The notes under the pieces: generated by a model
What the model was told of the DNA's origin: nothing
Databases searched by the model: none
The model's input: the letters and a program-made list of their open reading frames with translations, nothing else
Shown: positions 35,315-43,158 of the stretch, one piece after another
Layout of the letters: each line of letters begins with the position of its first letter
How positions within the stretch are numbered: the stretch's first letter is position 1
Assembly: GCF_003112575.1 (NCBI RefSeq)
Contig: NZ_BEWC01000001.1
Coordinates: 620,001-684,000, forward strand
DNA length: 64,000 bases
From: Streptomyces ardesiacus
GTDB lineage: Bacteria > Actinomycetota > Actinomycetes > Streptomycetales > Streptomycetaceae
Direction: 5' to 3'
Position numbers and translations under genes: made by a program

Positions 35315-36718
35315 ATGACCGTCACCGCGTCGGGGACGCTGCCCGTCGAGCCGTACGACGTGGCCGTCGTCGGCGCCGGGGTCGTCGGATGCGCCGTCGC
35401 CCGCGGGCTCGCGCACCACCCGGGGCTGCGGGTCGCCCTCGTCGAGGCGCAGGACGACGTCGGGCAGGGCACGTCGAAGGCCAACACCGCCATCCTGCAC
35501 ACCGGATTCGACGCCGTCCCCGGCTCGCTGGAGGCCCGTCTGGTGCGCGAGGGCGCCCGCGAACTCGCCGCGTACGCCGCCGAGTCGGGCATCCCCGTCG
35601 AACGCGTCGGCGCCCTGCTCGTCGCCTGGGACGAGGAGCAGCTCGCGGCGCTGCCCCGCCTCGCCGAGAAGGCCGCGCGCAACGAGTGCCACGACACCCG
35701 CCTCCTCGGCCCCGCCGACCTCTACGCCCGCGAACCCCACCTCGGCCCCGGCGCCCTCGGAGCCCTGCACGTCCCCGGCGAGAGCATCATCTGCCCGTGG
35801 ACGACGACCCTGGCCTACGCCGTCCAGGCGGTCCGCGGCGGAGTCGACCTGCACCTCAACGCGCCCGTCACGCACGCCGGTCACGCGGACGGCGTCCACC
35901 GGCTCGACACCCCGCGCGGCCCGCTGCACGCCCGTCGCCTCGTCAACGCCGCCGGGCTGCACGCCGACACCCTCGACCGGGCCCTCGGCCACCACGACTT
36001 CACCGTCACCCCGCGCCGGGGCCAGCTCGTCGTCCACGACAGGTTCGCCCGCGCCCTCGTCCGCCACATCCTGCTGCCCGTCCCCACCGCCCTCGGCAAG
36101 GGCGTCCTGGTCGCCCCCACCGTCTACGGCAACGTCCTGCTGGGCCCCACCGCAGAGGACCTGGACGACAAGCGCGCCACCGGTTCCACCGCCGAGGGAC
36201 TGAGCCGCCTGCGCGCACAGGGCCGCCGTATCCTCCCCGCGCTGCTGGAGGAGGAGGTCACCGCCGTCTACGCGGGCCTGCGCGCCGCCACCGAGCACGA
36301 CGACTACCGCATCGCCGCCCACCCGGACCAGGGCTACGTCACCGCCGGCGGCATCCGCTCGACCGGCCTCACCGCCTCCCTCGCCATCGCGGGGCACGCC
36401 ATCGGACTGCTCGCCGGCACCGGCCTCGACCTCGGCCCCCGGCGCCCGCTCGCACCGGTCCGCATGCCCAACCTCGGCGAGGCGTTCCCCCGCCCGCACC
36501 AGCAACCGGAACGCGTCGCCGCCGACCCGGAGTACGGCATCCTGGTCTGCCACTGCGAACGCGTCTCCCGCGGCGAGATCCGCGACGCCCTCGCCGGGCC
36601 GGTCCCGCCCCGCTCCCTCGACGGACTGCGCCGCCGCACCAGGGCCCGGGCGGGGCGGTGCCAGGGCTTCTACTGCGGGGCCGCGGTGCGGGCGCTGTTC
36701 GAGGAGGCACAGAGGTGA
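35315..36718 (+). CDS. FAD oxidoreductase (GlpA-type) with BFD-like 2Fe-2S domain
   Basis: A 467-residue DAO-fold flavoprotein. The FAD motif is YDVAVVGAGVVGCAVARGL near the N-terminus, with LVEAQDDVGQGTSKANTAILH characteristic of GlpA-like G3P dehydrogenases. The C-terminal 60 residues carry Cys412, Cys414, Cys449 and Cys454, in C-x-C...C-x4-C spacing as in BFD-like 2Fe-2S domains. It probably oxidises a polyol phosphate and passes electrons to the next gene product, with which it overlaps by 4 bp. GAAGGGAG precedes the ATG. Confidence 0.87.
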   Translation: MTVTASGTLPVEPYDVAVVGAGVVGCAVARGLAHHPGLRVALVEAQDDVGQGTSKANTAILHTGFDAVPGSLEARLVREGARELAAYAAESGIPVERVGALLVAWDEEQLAALPRLAEKAARNECHDTRLLGPADLYAREPHLGPGALGALHVPGESIICPWTTTLAYAVQAVRGGVDLHLNAPVTHAGHADGVHRLDTPRGPLHARRLVNAAGLHADTLDRALGHHDFTVTPRRGQLVVHDRFARALVRHILLPVPTALGKGVLVAPTVYGNVLLGPTAEDLDDKRATGSTAEGLSRLRAQGRRILPALLEEEVTAVYAGLRAATEHDDYRIAAHPDQGYVTAGGIRSTGLTASLAIAGHAIGLLAGTGLDLGPRRPLAPVRMPNLGEAFPRPHQQPERVAADPEYGILVCHCERVSRGEIRDALAGPVPPRSLDGLRRRTRARAGRCQGFYCGAAVRALFEEAQR

Positions 36719-37959
36719 CAGGCCGACAGGTCGACGTCCTGGTGGTGGGAGCCGGCCCCGCCGGACTCGCCGCCGCGTCCCTGCTCGCGACCACCGGCGC
36801 CCGCGTCGAGGTCCTGGAGCGCGAGCAGCGGCCCGGGGGAGTGCCCCGGCACTGCGCCCACGGCGGCTTCGGCACCTGGCCCGCCACGCTGACCGGCCCC
36901 GCCTACGCCGCTCTCCTCGCCGACGGGGCCGCCCGCGCGGGAGCCGAGGTCCGCACCGGCGTCACCGCCCTCGACTGGGCGGGCCCGCGCACCCTCACCA
37001 CCATCGGCCCCCGGGGCACCGAGACCCTCGCCGCCCGCGCGGTCGTCCTGGCCACCGGCGCCCGCGAACGCCCCCGCGCCGCGCGCCTGGTCCCCGGCAC
37101 CCGTCCCGCCGGAGTCTGCACCACCGGCGAACTCCAGCAGGCCGTCCACCTGTACGGGCAGCACATCGGCACCCGCGCGGTGATCGTCGGCGCCGAGGAC
37201 GTCTCCCACGCCGCCGCCGACACCGTACGGGCCGCCGGAGCCGAAGTCGTCGCGCTGGTCACGGAACTGCCCCGCGCCCCCGTCGCGCCCGTGCGGACCC
37301 TGACCGCGCGCCTGTGGCACCGCACGCCCGTCCTCACCGGCACCACGGTCACCGAACTCCTCGGCCACGGCCGCCTGTCGGGCGTGCGCGTACGCCACCG
37401 CGACGGACGGACGGCCACGCTGGCCTGCGACACCGTCGTGTTCACCGGCGACTTCGTCCCCGACCACGAACTCGCCCGGCGCGGCGCGCTGACCCTGGAC
37501 CCCGGCACCCGCGGGCCCGCCGTGGACGGCGCCCTGCGCACCTCGCGGCCCGGCGTCTTCGCGGTCGGCAGCGTGCTGCACGCCGTCGAGAGCGCGGCCA
37601 CGGCGGCCCGCGAGGGCGCGCACGCCGCGACGGCCGTCCGCGCCTGGCTGACGCGGGACGCGGACCCCGCGGACGGGAACTGGCCCGCCGGCGTCCCCCT
37701 CGTCGCCGAGCCGCCCCTGCTGCGCATCACCCCGAACCGCGTCACCCCGGCCGACCGCCTCCCGTACCTCCTGCGTACGGCATTCCCGCTGACCCGCCCC
37801 GTCCTGGACGTCACCCAGGACGGCCGCCCCCTGCACCGCGAGCGGTTCCCCCTCACCAGGGCCGTCCCGCACCGCGCGCTGACGCTGACGGCGCGCTGGA
37901 CGCACCGGGTCGACCCCGGCGGCGGCCCGGTGCACGTCACCGTCAGCCGCCCGGTCTGA
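36715..37959 (+). CDS. FAD-dependent pyridine nucleotide-disulfide-type oxidoreductase
   Basis: A 414-residue flavoprotein. The N-terminal dinucleotide motif is VDVLVVGAGPAGLAAASLL and a second Rossmann segment occurs near RAVIVGAEDVSHAAADTV. DTVVFTGDFVPDHELARRG and GVFAVGSVLHAVESAATAAREG give the second FAD-binding element. It resembles the partner subunits of GlpA-like or hydrogen cyanide synthase-like pairs. The GTGA overlap with the preceding stop indicates coupling. Its last codons (HVTVSRPV) are the source of the tandem repeat downstream. Confidence 0.87.
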   Translation: MTGRQVDVLVVGAGPAGLAAASLLATTGARVEVLEREQRPGGVPRHCAHGGFGTWPATLTGPAYAALLADGAARAGAEVRTGVTALDWAGPRTLTTIGPRGTETLAARAVVLATGARERPRAARLVPGTRPAGVCTTGELQQAVHLYGQHIGTRAVIVGAEDVSHAAADTVRAAGAEVVALVTELPRAPVAPVRTLTARLWHRTPVLTGTTVTELLGHGRLSGVRVRHRDGRTATLACDTVVFTGDFVPDHELARRGALTLDPGTRGPAVDGALRTSRPGVFAVGSVLHAVESAATAAREGAHAATAVRAWLTRDADPADGNWPAGVPLVAEPPLLRITPNRVTPADRLPYLLRTAFPLTRPVLDVTQDGRPLHRERFPLTRAVPHRALTLTARWTHRVDPGGGPVHVTVSRPV

Positions 37960-38250
37960 CCCGCCCCGGCCCGGCGGTCCCCGGGCGCGTCACCGTCAGC
38001 CGCCCGGTCTGACCCGCCCCGGCCCGGCGGTCCCCGGGCGCGTCACCGTCAGCCGCCCGGTCTGACCCGCCCCGGCCCGGCGGTCCCCGGGCGCGTCACC
38101 GTCAGCCGCCCGGTCTGATCCGCGTCGACTCCGGCGGTGCCGGGGCGTGTCACCGTTGCCCGTCCCGTCTGGCCCGCCCCGCCCCGCCCCCGACTCCGGC
38201 GTCCCCGGGGCGCGTCACCGTCAGCCGTCCGGTCTGACCCGCCCCGATCC
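37936..38250. repeat. 53-bp tandem repeats copied from the end of the flavoprotein gene
   Basis: The unit begins GTCACCGTCAGCCGCCCGGT and repeats at 37936, 37989, 38042 and 38095 with exactly 53-bp spacing. Degenerate copies start at 38149 and 38214. The first copy contains the gene's own stop and last codons (VTVSRPV stop), so the downstream copies are non-coding duplicates. Each unit contains GCCCGG and CCGGGC arms able to form a hairpin. The array fills the gap between two convergent genes and could act as a multiplied terminator. Confidence 0.9.
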
Positions 38251-38269
38251 CGACGGCCCCCCCGGCGCC

Positions 38270-39238
38270 TCAGATCACCCGCGTCCGCACCAGTACCGCC
38301 AGCGTCAGCGCCCCCGGCAGCAGGGGCAGCCACACCGTCAGCAGCCGGAACGCCAGCACCACCGCCGTGGCCACGGCCGCCGTCCCGCCCGCCGCCACCA
38401 GCGCCACGACCAGCGCCGCCTCGACCGAGCCGATGCCGCCGGGCGTGGGCACCAGCGCCACCGCCACCGTCGCCGCGAGGTACGCCACCGCCAGGTGCCC
38501 GGCCGGCACCCCGAGGCCCAGCGACCGCCCCACCAGGACCAGCGCCGACGCCTGCAAGGCGGGGAAGGCCAGCGCCCCGCCCCACAGCGCCAGCGCCCGC
38601 GCCGGACGGGCGTGCACCGACCGGGCCTCGCCCAGCGCCGTCCGCAGGAAGGAGGCCAGCGCCCCGCGCAGCCGCGGCAGCAGCGCCAACGCCACCGCCG
38701 CCAGCACCGGAACCGCGCCCACGACGGCCATCAGCGGCCCCACGGCCCCCTCCGGCAGCAGCGCCCCGAGGCTCAGCGCGTCGGGAAACGCGAACAGCAG
38801 GGCCCCCAGCAGGGCGAGCCGGCCGGCGCTCTCCGCCAGCAGGTACAGCGCGAGCGCGGCCGAGGAACGGGCGAGCGGCAGCCCGCACACCGTCATGAAC
38901 CGCAGGTTCACCGCGCTCGCGCCCAGCCCGGTCGGCAGCAGGTGGTTGGCCGCGCCCGCCGCGAACTGCGTGGCCAGCAACCGCCGCCGGGGCAGCCGCT
39001 CCACCACCGCCCCCTGCCGGGTGCAGGCGGCGGCGACCCAGGTCAGACAGGTCGCGCCGGCGGCGGCCAGCAGCCAGGGCCAGCGGGCCGTGGCGAGATG
39101 ACCGAACCCCTCGGCCAGCACGGACCGGTGGCGCACCGCGACCACCCCCACCAGGAGCAGCGGAAGCACACACAGCGCCCGGCGGACCGGGACGCGGTGC
39201 AGAAGTGGCTTCTCGGAGACTCGGACCCCTGTCGTCAC
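38270..39238 (-). CDS. UPF0104 / lysylphosphatidylglycerol synthase TM-region protein
   Basis: A 322-residue membrane protein with about eight hydrophobic helices, of the LPG-synthase transmembrane (UPF0104) family. The family-typical stretches are ATQFAAGAANHLLPTGLGASAVNLRFM and VALVPTPGGIGSVEAALVVAL. Some members flip or synthesise lipids, and no specific substrate can be given. The start is taken as GTG 39238, with GGGGGA 12 bases before. An ATG at 39250 abuts the same purine run. Confidence 0.8.
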   Translation of the reverse strand: MTTGVRVSEKPLLHRVPVRRALCVLPLLLVGVVAVRHRSVLAEGFGHLATARWPWLLAAAGATCLTWVAAACTRQGAVVERLPRRRLLATQFAAGAANHLLPTGLGASAVNLRFMTVCGLPLARSSAALALYLLAESAGRLALLGALLFAFPDALSLGALLPEGAVGPLMAVVGAVPVLAAVALALLPRLRGALASFLRTALGEARSVHARPARALALWGGALAFPALQASALVLVGRSLGLGVPAGHLAVAYLAATVAVALVPTPGGIGSVEAALVVALVAAGGTAAVATAVVLAFRLLTVWLPLLPGALTLAVLVRTRVI

Positions 39239-39326
39239 ACCACAAGACATTCCCCCAGCCGCGCCAACTACGGATGGCCGACGCGCGGACACCGGCTTAC
39301 GGACCGGGGGACGCGCCGCCGCCACC

Positions 39327-39357
39327 TTGACCTCAAGGAAGGTCGAGGTTCTACGGT
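39327..39357 (+). promoter_or_regulatory. SoxR-type promoter of the ABC exporter
   Basis: TTGACC at 39327 and TACGGT at 39352 are separated by 19 bp, the overlong spacing of MerR-family promoters. In the spacer is ACCTC-N10-GAGGT (39330-39349), a dyad centred like the SoxR box. SoxR activates such promoters when its 2Fe-2S cluster is oxidised by redox-cycling compounds. Confidence 0.75.
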
Positions 39358-39364
39358 CATCCCC

Positions 39365-41245
39365 ATGAGTATGGAGACCACGGCCTGGACGCAGCTGTAC
39401 AGCGTCATGCACGCCAAAGAAGAGCGCCGCCCCTTCGCCCGCGCCACACTGCGCCGCATCGCCGGGTTCGCCCGCCCGCACCGCCGCCGCATCGTCCGCT
39501 TCCTGCTGCTCGGGGTGGCGACCGCACTGCTCGCCGTCGCCACCCCCGTCCTCGCCGGAAAGGTCGTCGACGCGATCGTGTCGGGCGGCGACGAGGGCAC
39601 CGTCGTGCGCCTCGCCCTGCTCATCGCGCTCATCGCCCTCGTCGAAGCGGTGCTCGGCATCCTCTCCCGCAGGCTCTCGGCGACGCTCGGGGAGGGACTC
39701 ATCCTCGATCTGCGCACGGCCGTGTTCGATCATGTGCAGCGCATGCCGGTCGCGTTCTTCACACGCACCCGTACGGGAGCGCTCGTCTCCCGTCTCAACA
39801 ACGACGTCATCGGCGCCCAACGCGCCTTCAGCAACACCCTGTCCGGCGTGGTCAGCAACGTGGTCACCCTGCTGCTCACCCTCGCCGTCATGCTGACCCT
39901 GTCCTGGCAGATCACCCTGCTGGCCCTGGTACTGCTCCCGGTGTTCGTGCTCCCGGCCCGGCGGATGGGCCGCCGCATGGCCCGCATGCAGCGCGAGGCC
40001 GCCGCCCTCAACGCCGCCATGGGCACCCGCATGACCGAGCGCTTCTCGGCACCCGGCGCCACCCTGGTCAAGCTGTTCGGCCGCCCCGAGGAGGAGTCCG
40101 CCGAGTTCGCCGACCGGGCCCGCCGCGTCGCCGACATCGGCGTGCGCACCGCCACCGCCCAGGCCGCCTTCATCACCGCGCTCACCCTCGTCTCCGCGCT
40201 GGCCCTCGCCCTCGTCTACGGCCTCGGCGGCTTCTTCGCCCTGCGCGGCACCCTGGACCCGGGCGCCGTCGTCGCGCTGGCCCTGCTGCTCACCCGCCTG
40301 TACGCGCCGCTCACCTCGCTCGCCGGGGCCCGGGTGGAGGTCATGAGCGCCCTCGTCAGCTTCGAGCGCGTCTTCGAGGTCCTCGACCTGACCCCGCTCA
40401 TCGACGAGAAGCCCGACGCCCGCCCGGTCCCCGACGGCCCCGTGGCCGTCGAGTTCGACGACGTCCGCTTCGGCTACCCGGCCGCCGACAAGGTCTCCCT
40501 CGCCTCCCTCGAAGAGGTCGCCGCCCTGGACACCCGGGGCGGCGAAGAGGTCCTGCACGGCCTCTCCTTCCGCGCCGAACCGGGCCAGACCATCGCCCTC
40601 GTCGGCTCGTCCGGCGCCGGCAAGTCCACCATCGCCCAGCTCCTGCCGCGCCTGTACGACACCGACGGCGGCACCGTCCGCGTCGGCGGCGTCGACGTGC
40701 GCGAGCTGAGCGCGCGGTCCCTGCGCGCCACCGTCGGCATGGTCACCCAGGACGGCCACCTCTTCCACGACACGGTCCGGGCCAACCTGCTGCTCGCCCG
40801 GCCCGGCGCCACCGAGGACGAGCTGTGGCAGGCGCTGGGCCGCGCCCGCCTGGCCGGCCTCGTACGGTCCCTGCCGGACGGGCTGGACACCGTGGTCGGC
40901 GAGCGCGGCTACCGGCTCTCCGGCGGCGAACGCCAGCGCATGACCATCGCCCGGCTGCTCCTGGCCCGCCAGCGCGTCGTCATCCTCGACGAGGCCACCG
41001 CCCACCTCGACAACACCTCCGAGGCGGCCGTCCAGGAGGCCCTCACCGAGGCCCTGCGGGGCCGGACGGCCCTCGTCATCGCGCACCGGCTCTCCACGGT
41101 CCGGGCGGCCGACCGGATCCTGGTGGTCGAGGCCGGCCGCATCGTGGAGAGCGGCACCCACGAGGAACTCCTCGCGGCCGACGGCCGCTACGCCCAACTG
41201 CACCGGACCCAGTTCGAACGCCCCGCCCTGGACCAGGCCGCCTAG
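39365..41245 (+). CDS. ABC transporter, fused membrane and ATPase domains (exporter)
   Basis: A 626-residue half-transporter. The membrane domain (about 25-335) has six helices, and the ATPase domain (about 365-620) has Walker A GSSGAGKST, signature LSGGERQR, Walker B VVILDEATAHLD and switch His in VIAHRLST. It probably works as a homodimeric drug or pigment exporter. About 20 residues (ADKVSLASLEEVAALDTRGG) are inserted in the ATPase domain before the Walker A strand. Its promoter carries a SoxR-type box, and in S. coelicolor an ABC exporter is among the few SoxR targets. Confidence 0.92.
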   Translation: MSMETTAWTQLYSVMHAKEERRPFARATLRRIAGFARPHRRRIVRFLLLGVATALLAVATPVLAGKVVDAIVSGGDEGTVVRLALLIALIALVEAVLGILSRRLSATLGEGLILDLRTAVFDHVQRMPVAFFTRTRTGALVSRLNNDVIGAQRAFSNTLSGVVSNVVTLLLTLAVMLTLSWQITLLALVLLPVFVLPARRMGRRMARMQREAAALNAAMGTRMTERFSAPGATLVKLFGRPEEESAEFADRARRVADIGVRTATAQAAFITALTLVSALALALVYGLGGFFALRGTLDPGAVVALALLLTRLYAPLTSLAGARVEVMSALVSFERVFEVLDLTPLIDEKPDARPVPDGPVAVEFDDVRFGYPAADKVSLASLEEVAALDTRGGEEVLHGLSFRAEPGQTIALVGSSGAGKSTIAQLLPRLYDTDGGTVRVGGVDVRELSARSLRATVGMVTQDGHLFHDTVRANLLLARPGATEDELWQALGRARLAGLVRSLPDGLDTVVGERGYRLSGGERQRMTIARLLLARQRVVILDEATAHLDNTSEAAVQEALTEALRGRTALVIAHRLSTVRAADRILVVEAGRIVESGTHEELLAADGRYAQLHRTQFERPALDQAA

Positions 41246-41261
41246 CGGGTCGCCGGGGACG

Positions 41262-43043
41262 CTACGGCGGGCCGGGCTCCCCGGCCCGCACCGGCAGGTC
41301 CTGCTCGGCCCAGACCACCTTTCCGCCGGGCGTGCGGCACGAACCCCAGCGCCGGCACATCATGTTGATCAACTGGAGCCCGCGCCCGCTCTCGTCGCTC
41401 ACGTCCGCGTGCTGGATCTGCGGCAGGTCGGGACCCGAGTCGGAGACCTCCACGGACAGCCGCTCGTGCCGCAGCAGCCGCAGTTCCCCGGGAGCGTTCC
41501 CGTACCGCAGGGCGTTGCCGACCAGCTCGCTCACCACCAGCTCCGTGGTGTCGACCAGTTCCTCCAGGTCCCACCGCGCCAACTGCTCGCGCACCGCCGT
41601 ACGCGCCTGCCCCGCGGCCTTGCCGTCCGGCGGCAGCGCCCGCACGTAGACGTCGCAGGCGGGACCGAGCGGCCGGGCCCGCGCCGTCAGGACGATCGCG
41701 TCGTCCGACCGGTCGCCGCCGACCCGCTCGGCCACCGCCCGGCACCCGCTCCCGTCCTCCGGCACGCCGTCGCCGACCGCCTCGCGCAGCCGCTCCAACT
41801 GGGCGCCCAGGTCGGCCGTGCGCGACCTGACCAGCCCGTCCGTGTACAGCGTCAGCCGGCTCTGCCCGGGCACCGGCACCTCGACCGGGTCGTACGGGAT
41901 CACCCCCGCCCCCAACGGCGCCCCCGCGGGCACCTCCAGGAACGAGACGGCGCCGTCGGGTCCGGTCAGCAGCGGCGGCGGGTGCCCGGCACTGGCGATG
42001 CGGAAGGTGCTGCCGTACGGGTCGTAGACCGCGCACAGACACGTGGCGACCTGGTCCTCCTCCAGGTCGCGGGCGGCCAGGTCGAGCCGGGCCAGCAGCC
42101 GCTCGGGCGCGATGTCCAGCGCCATCAGGGTCCGGGCCACCGTCCGCAGCCGCCCCATGGTTGCGGCGGCGGCCAGACCGCGCCCCATCACGTCGCCCAC
42201 CATCAGCGCCGTACGGCCGGTGGGCAGCGCGACCACGTCGAACCAGTCGCCGCCCACGGCCGACGGATCGGCGGCCGGGTCGTAGCACGAGGACACGTCA
42301 AGCCCCGGGGTGCCGGGGCTGGACCGGGGGAGCAGCGCCCGCTGCAGGGTGACCACGTGGTCGCGCTCGCGCCCGTAGAGCCGGGCGTTGTCGATGCGGA
42401 CGGCGGCCTTGGACGCCAGCTCCATGGCCAGCGCCACGTCGGTCCGGTTGAACGGCGCCCGGTGGCCGGCCCGGACGAAGTCGGCGAGCCCCAGCAGCAC
42501 CCCGCGGGCGATCAGCGGCACCGCCAGGTAGGAGTGGACGCCCGCGCGGCGCATGATGTCCGACGCCTCGCGCGAGGGGGCGATCACGGCGAAGTCCGCC
42601 CGCGTCATCCGGGAGACCAGCACCGGTCTGCGGGTGGTGAGACACCGCTGCCCCAGCCGGTCGGCGGTGTGCACCGACAGTTCGCCCACGGGATCGGGCG
42701 CCAGGTTCAGTCCCTCGACCTCCGACACCGCCATGGCCCTGAGCCGGGAGGCCTCCCCTCCCGTGACCCGGTCGCCGTCCTGGAAGCGCAGCACCGACTC
42801 GAGGAGGTCCACCGCGGCGCCGTCGGCCAGCTCCGGCACGGCGAAGCCGGCCAGTTCCTCCGCGGTCCGCCGCACGTCCAGCGTGGTGCCGATGCTCAGG
42901 TCCGCCGCGTTCAGCCAGGCCAGCCGCCGTCGCCCGCCCAGCGCCTCCGACATCGACCGCAACGCGCCCCGCGCCGCCCGCTCTCCGCTCACCAGGGGGT
43001 TCGGAGGGCGGCGCAGTCCGCCCAGCCACGGTCGTACCCGCAC
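41262..43043 (-). CDS. GAF-PP2C (SpoIIE) phosphatase with C-terminal HATPase domain
   Basis: A 593-residue regulator. A GAF-like domain spans about 55-225 (VHSYLAVPLIARGVLLGLADF). A PP2C/SpoIIE phosphatase follows at about 245-445 (VGGDWFDVVALPTGRTALMVGDVMGRG and DDAIVLTARA, with metal-binding Asp). A C-terminal HATPase anti-sigma-like domain comes last (VVSELVGNALRYG and ESGRGLQLINMM). Such proteins control sigma factors through anti-sigma and anti-anti-sigma partners. GGGAGGAGG precedes GTG 43043, and this ribosome site lies within a hairpin. Confidence 0.88.
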   Translation of the reverse strand: MRVRPWLGGLRRPPNPLVSGERAARGALRSMSEALGGRRRLAWLNAADLSIGTTLDVRRTAEELAGFAVPELADGAAVDLLESVLRFQDGDRVTGGEASRLRAMAVSEVEGLNLAPDPVGELSVHTADRLGQRCLTTRRPVLVSRMTRADFAVIAPSREASDIMRRAGVHSYLAVPLIARGVLLGLADFVRAGHRAPFNRTDVALAMELASKAAVRIDNARLYGRERDHVVTLQRALLPRSSPGTPGLDVSSCYDPAADPSAVGGDWFDVVALPTGRTALMVGDVMGRGLAAAATMGRLRTVARTLMALDIAPERLLARLDLAARDLEEDQVATCLCAVYDPYGSTFRIASAGHPPPLLTGPDGAVSFLEVPAGAPLGAGVIPYDPVEVPVPGQSRLTLYTDGLVRSRTADLGAQLERLREAVGDGVPEDGSGCRAVAERVGGDRSDDAIVLTARARPLGPACDVYVRALPPDGKAAGQARTAVREQLARWDLEELVDTTELVVSELVGNALRYGNAPGELRLLRHERLSVEVSDSGPDLPQIQHADVSDESGRGLQLINMMCRRWGSCRTPGGKVVWAEQDLPVRAGEPGPP

Positions 43044-43055
43044 GCGTCCGCCTCC

Positions 43056-43094
43056 TCCCACGGCCTCCTGTCCCGATTCTGCCCTGCCGTGGGA
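43056..43094 (-). promoter_or_regulatory. hairpin overlapping the phosphatase ribosome site
   Basis: TCCCACGG (43056-43063) and CCGTGGGA (43087-43094) pair around a 23-base loop. On the minus strand the 3' arm runs directly into the GGAGG of the phosphatase gene. It may end the alpha-glucosidase transcript or restrict translation of the phosphatase. Confidence 0.4.
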
Positions 43095-43158
43095 CGACAG
43101 GCGACGGCGGCACCCCTGTCCCGCCCCTCTCCGGCAGGGGCGCCGCCGCGAAGACGGC

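Noticed and set aside
37936-38250. CRISPR array
   Set aside because: The 53-bp units are contiguous without spacers and derive from the adjacent gene end; no cas genes are present.
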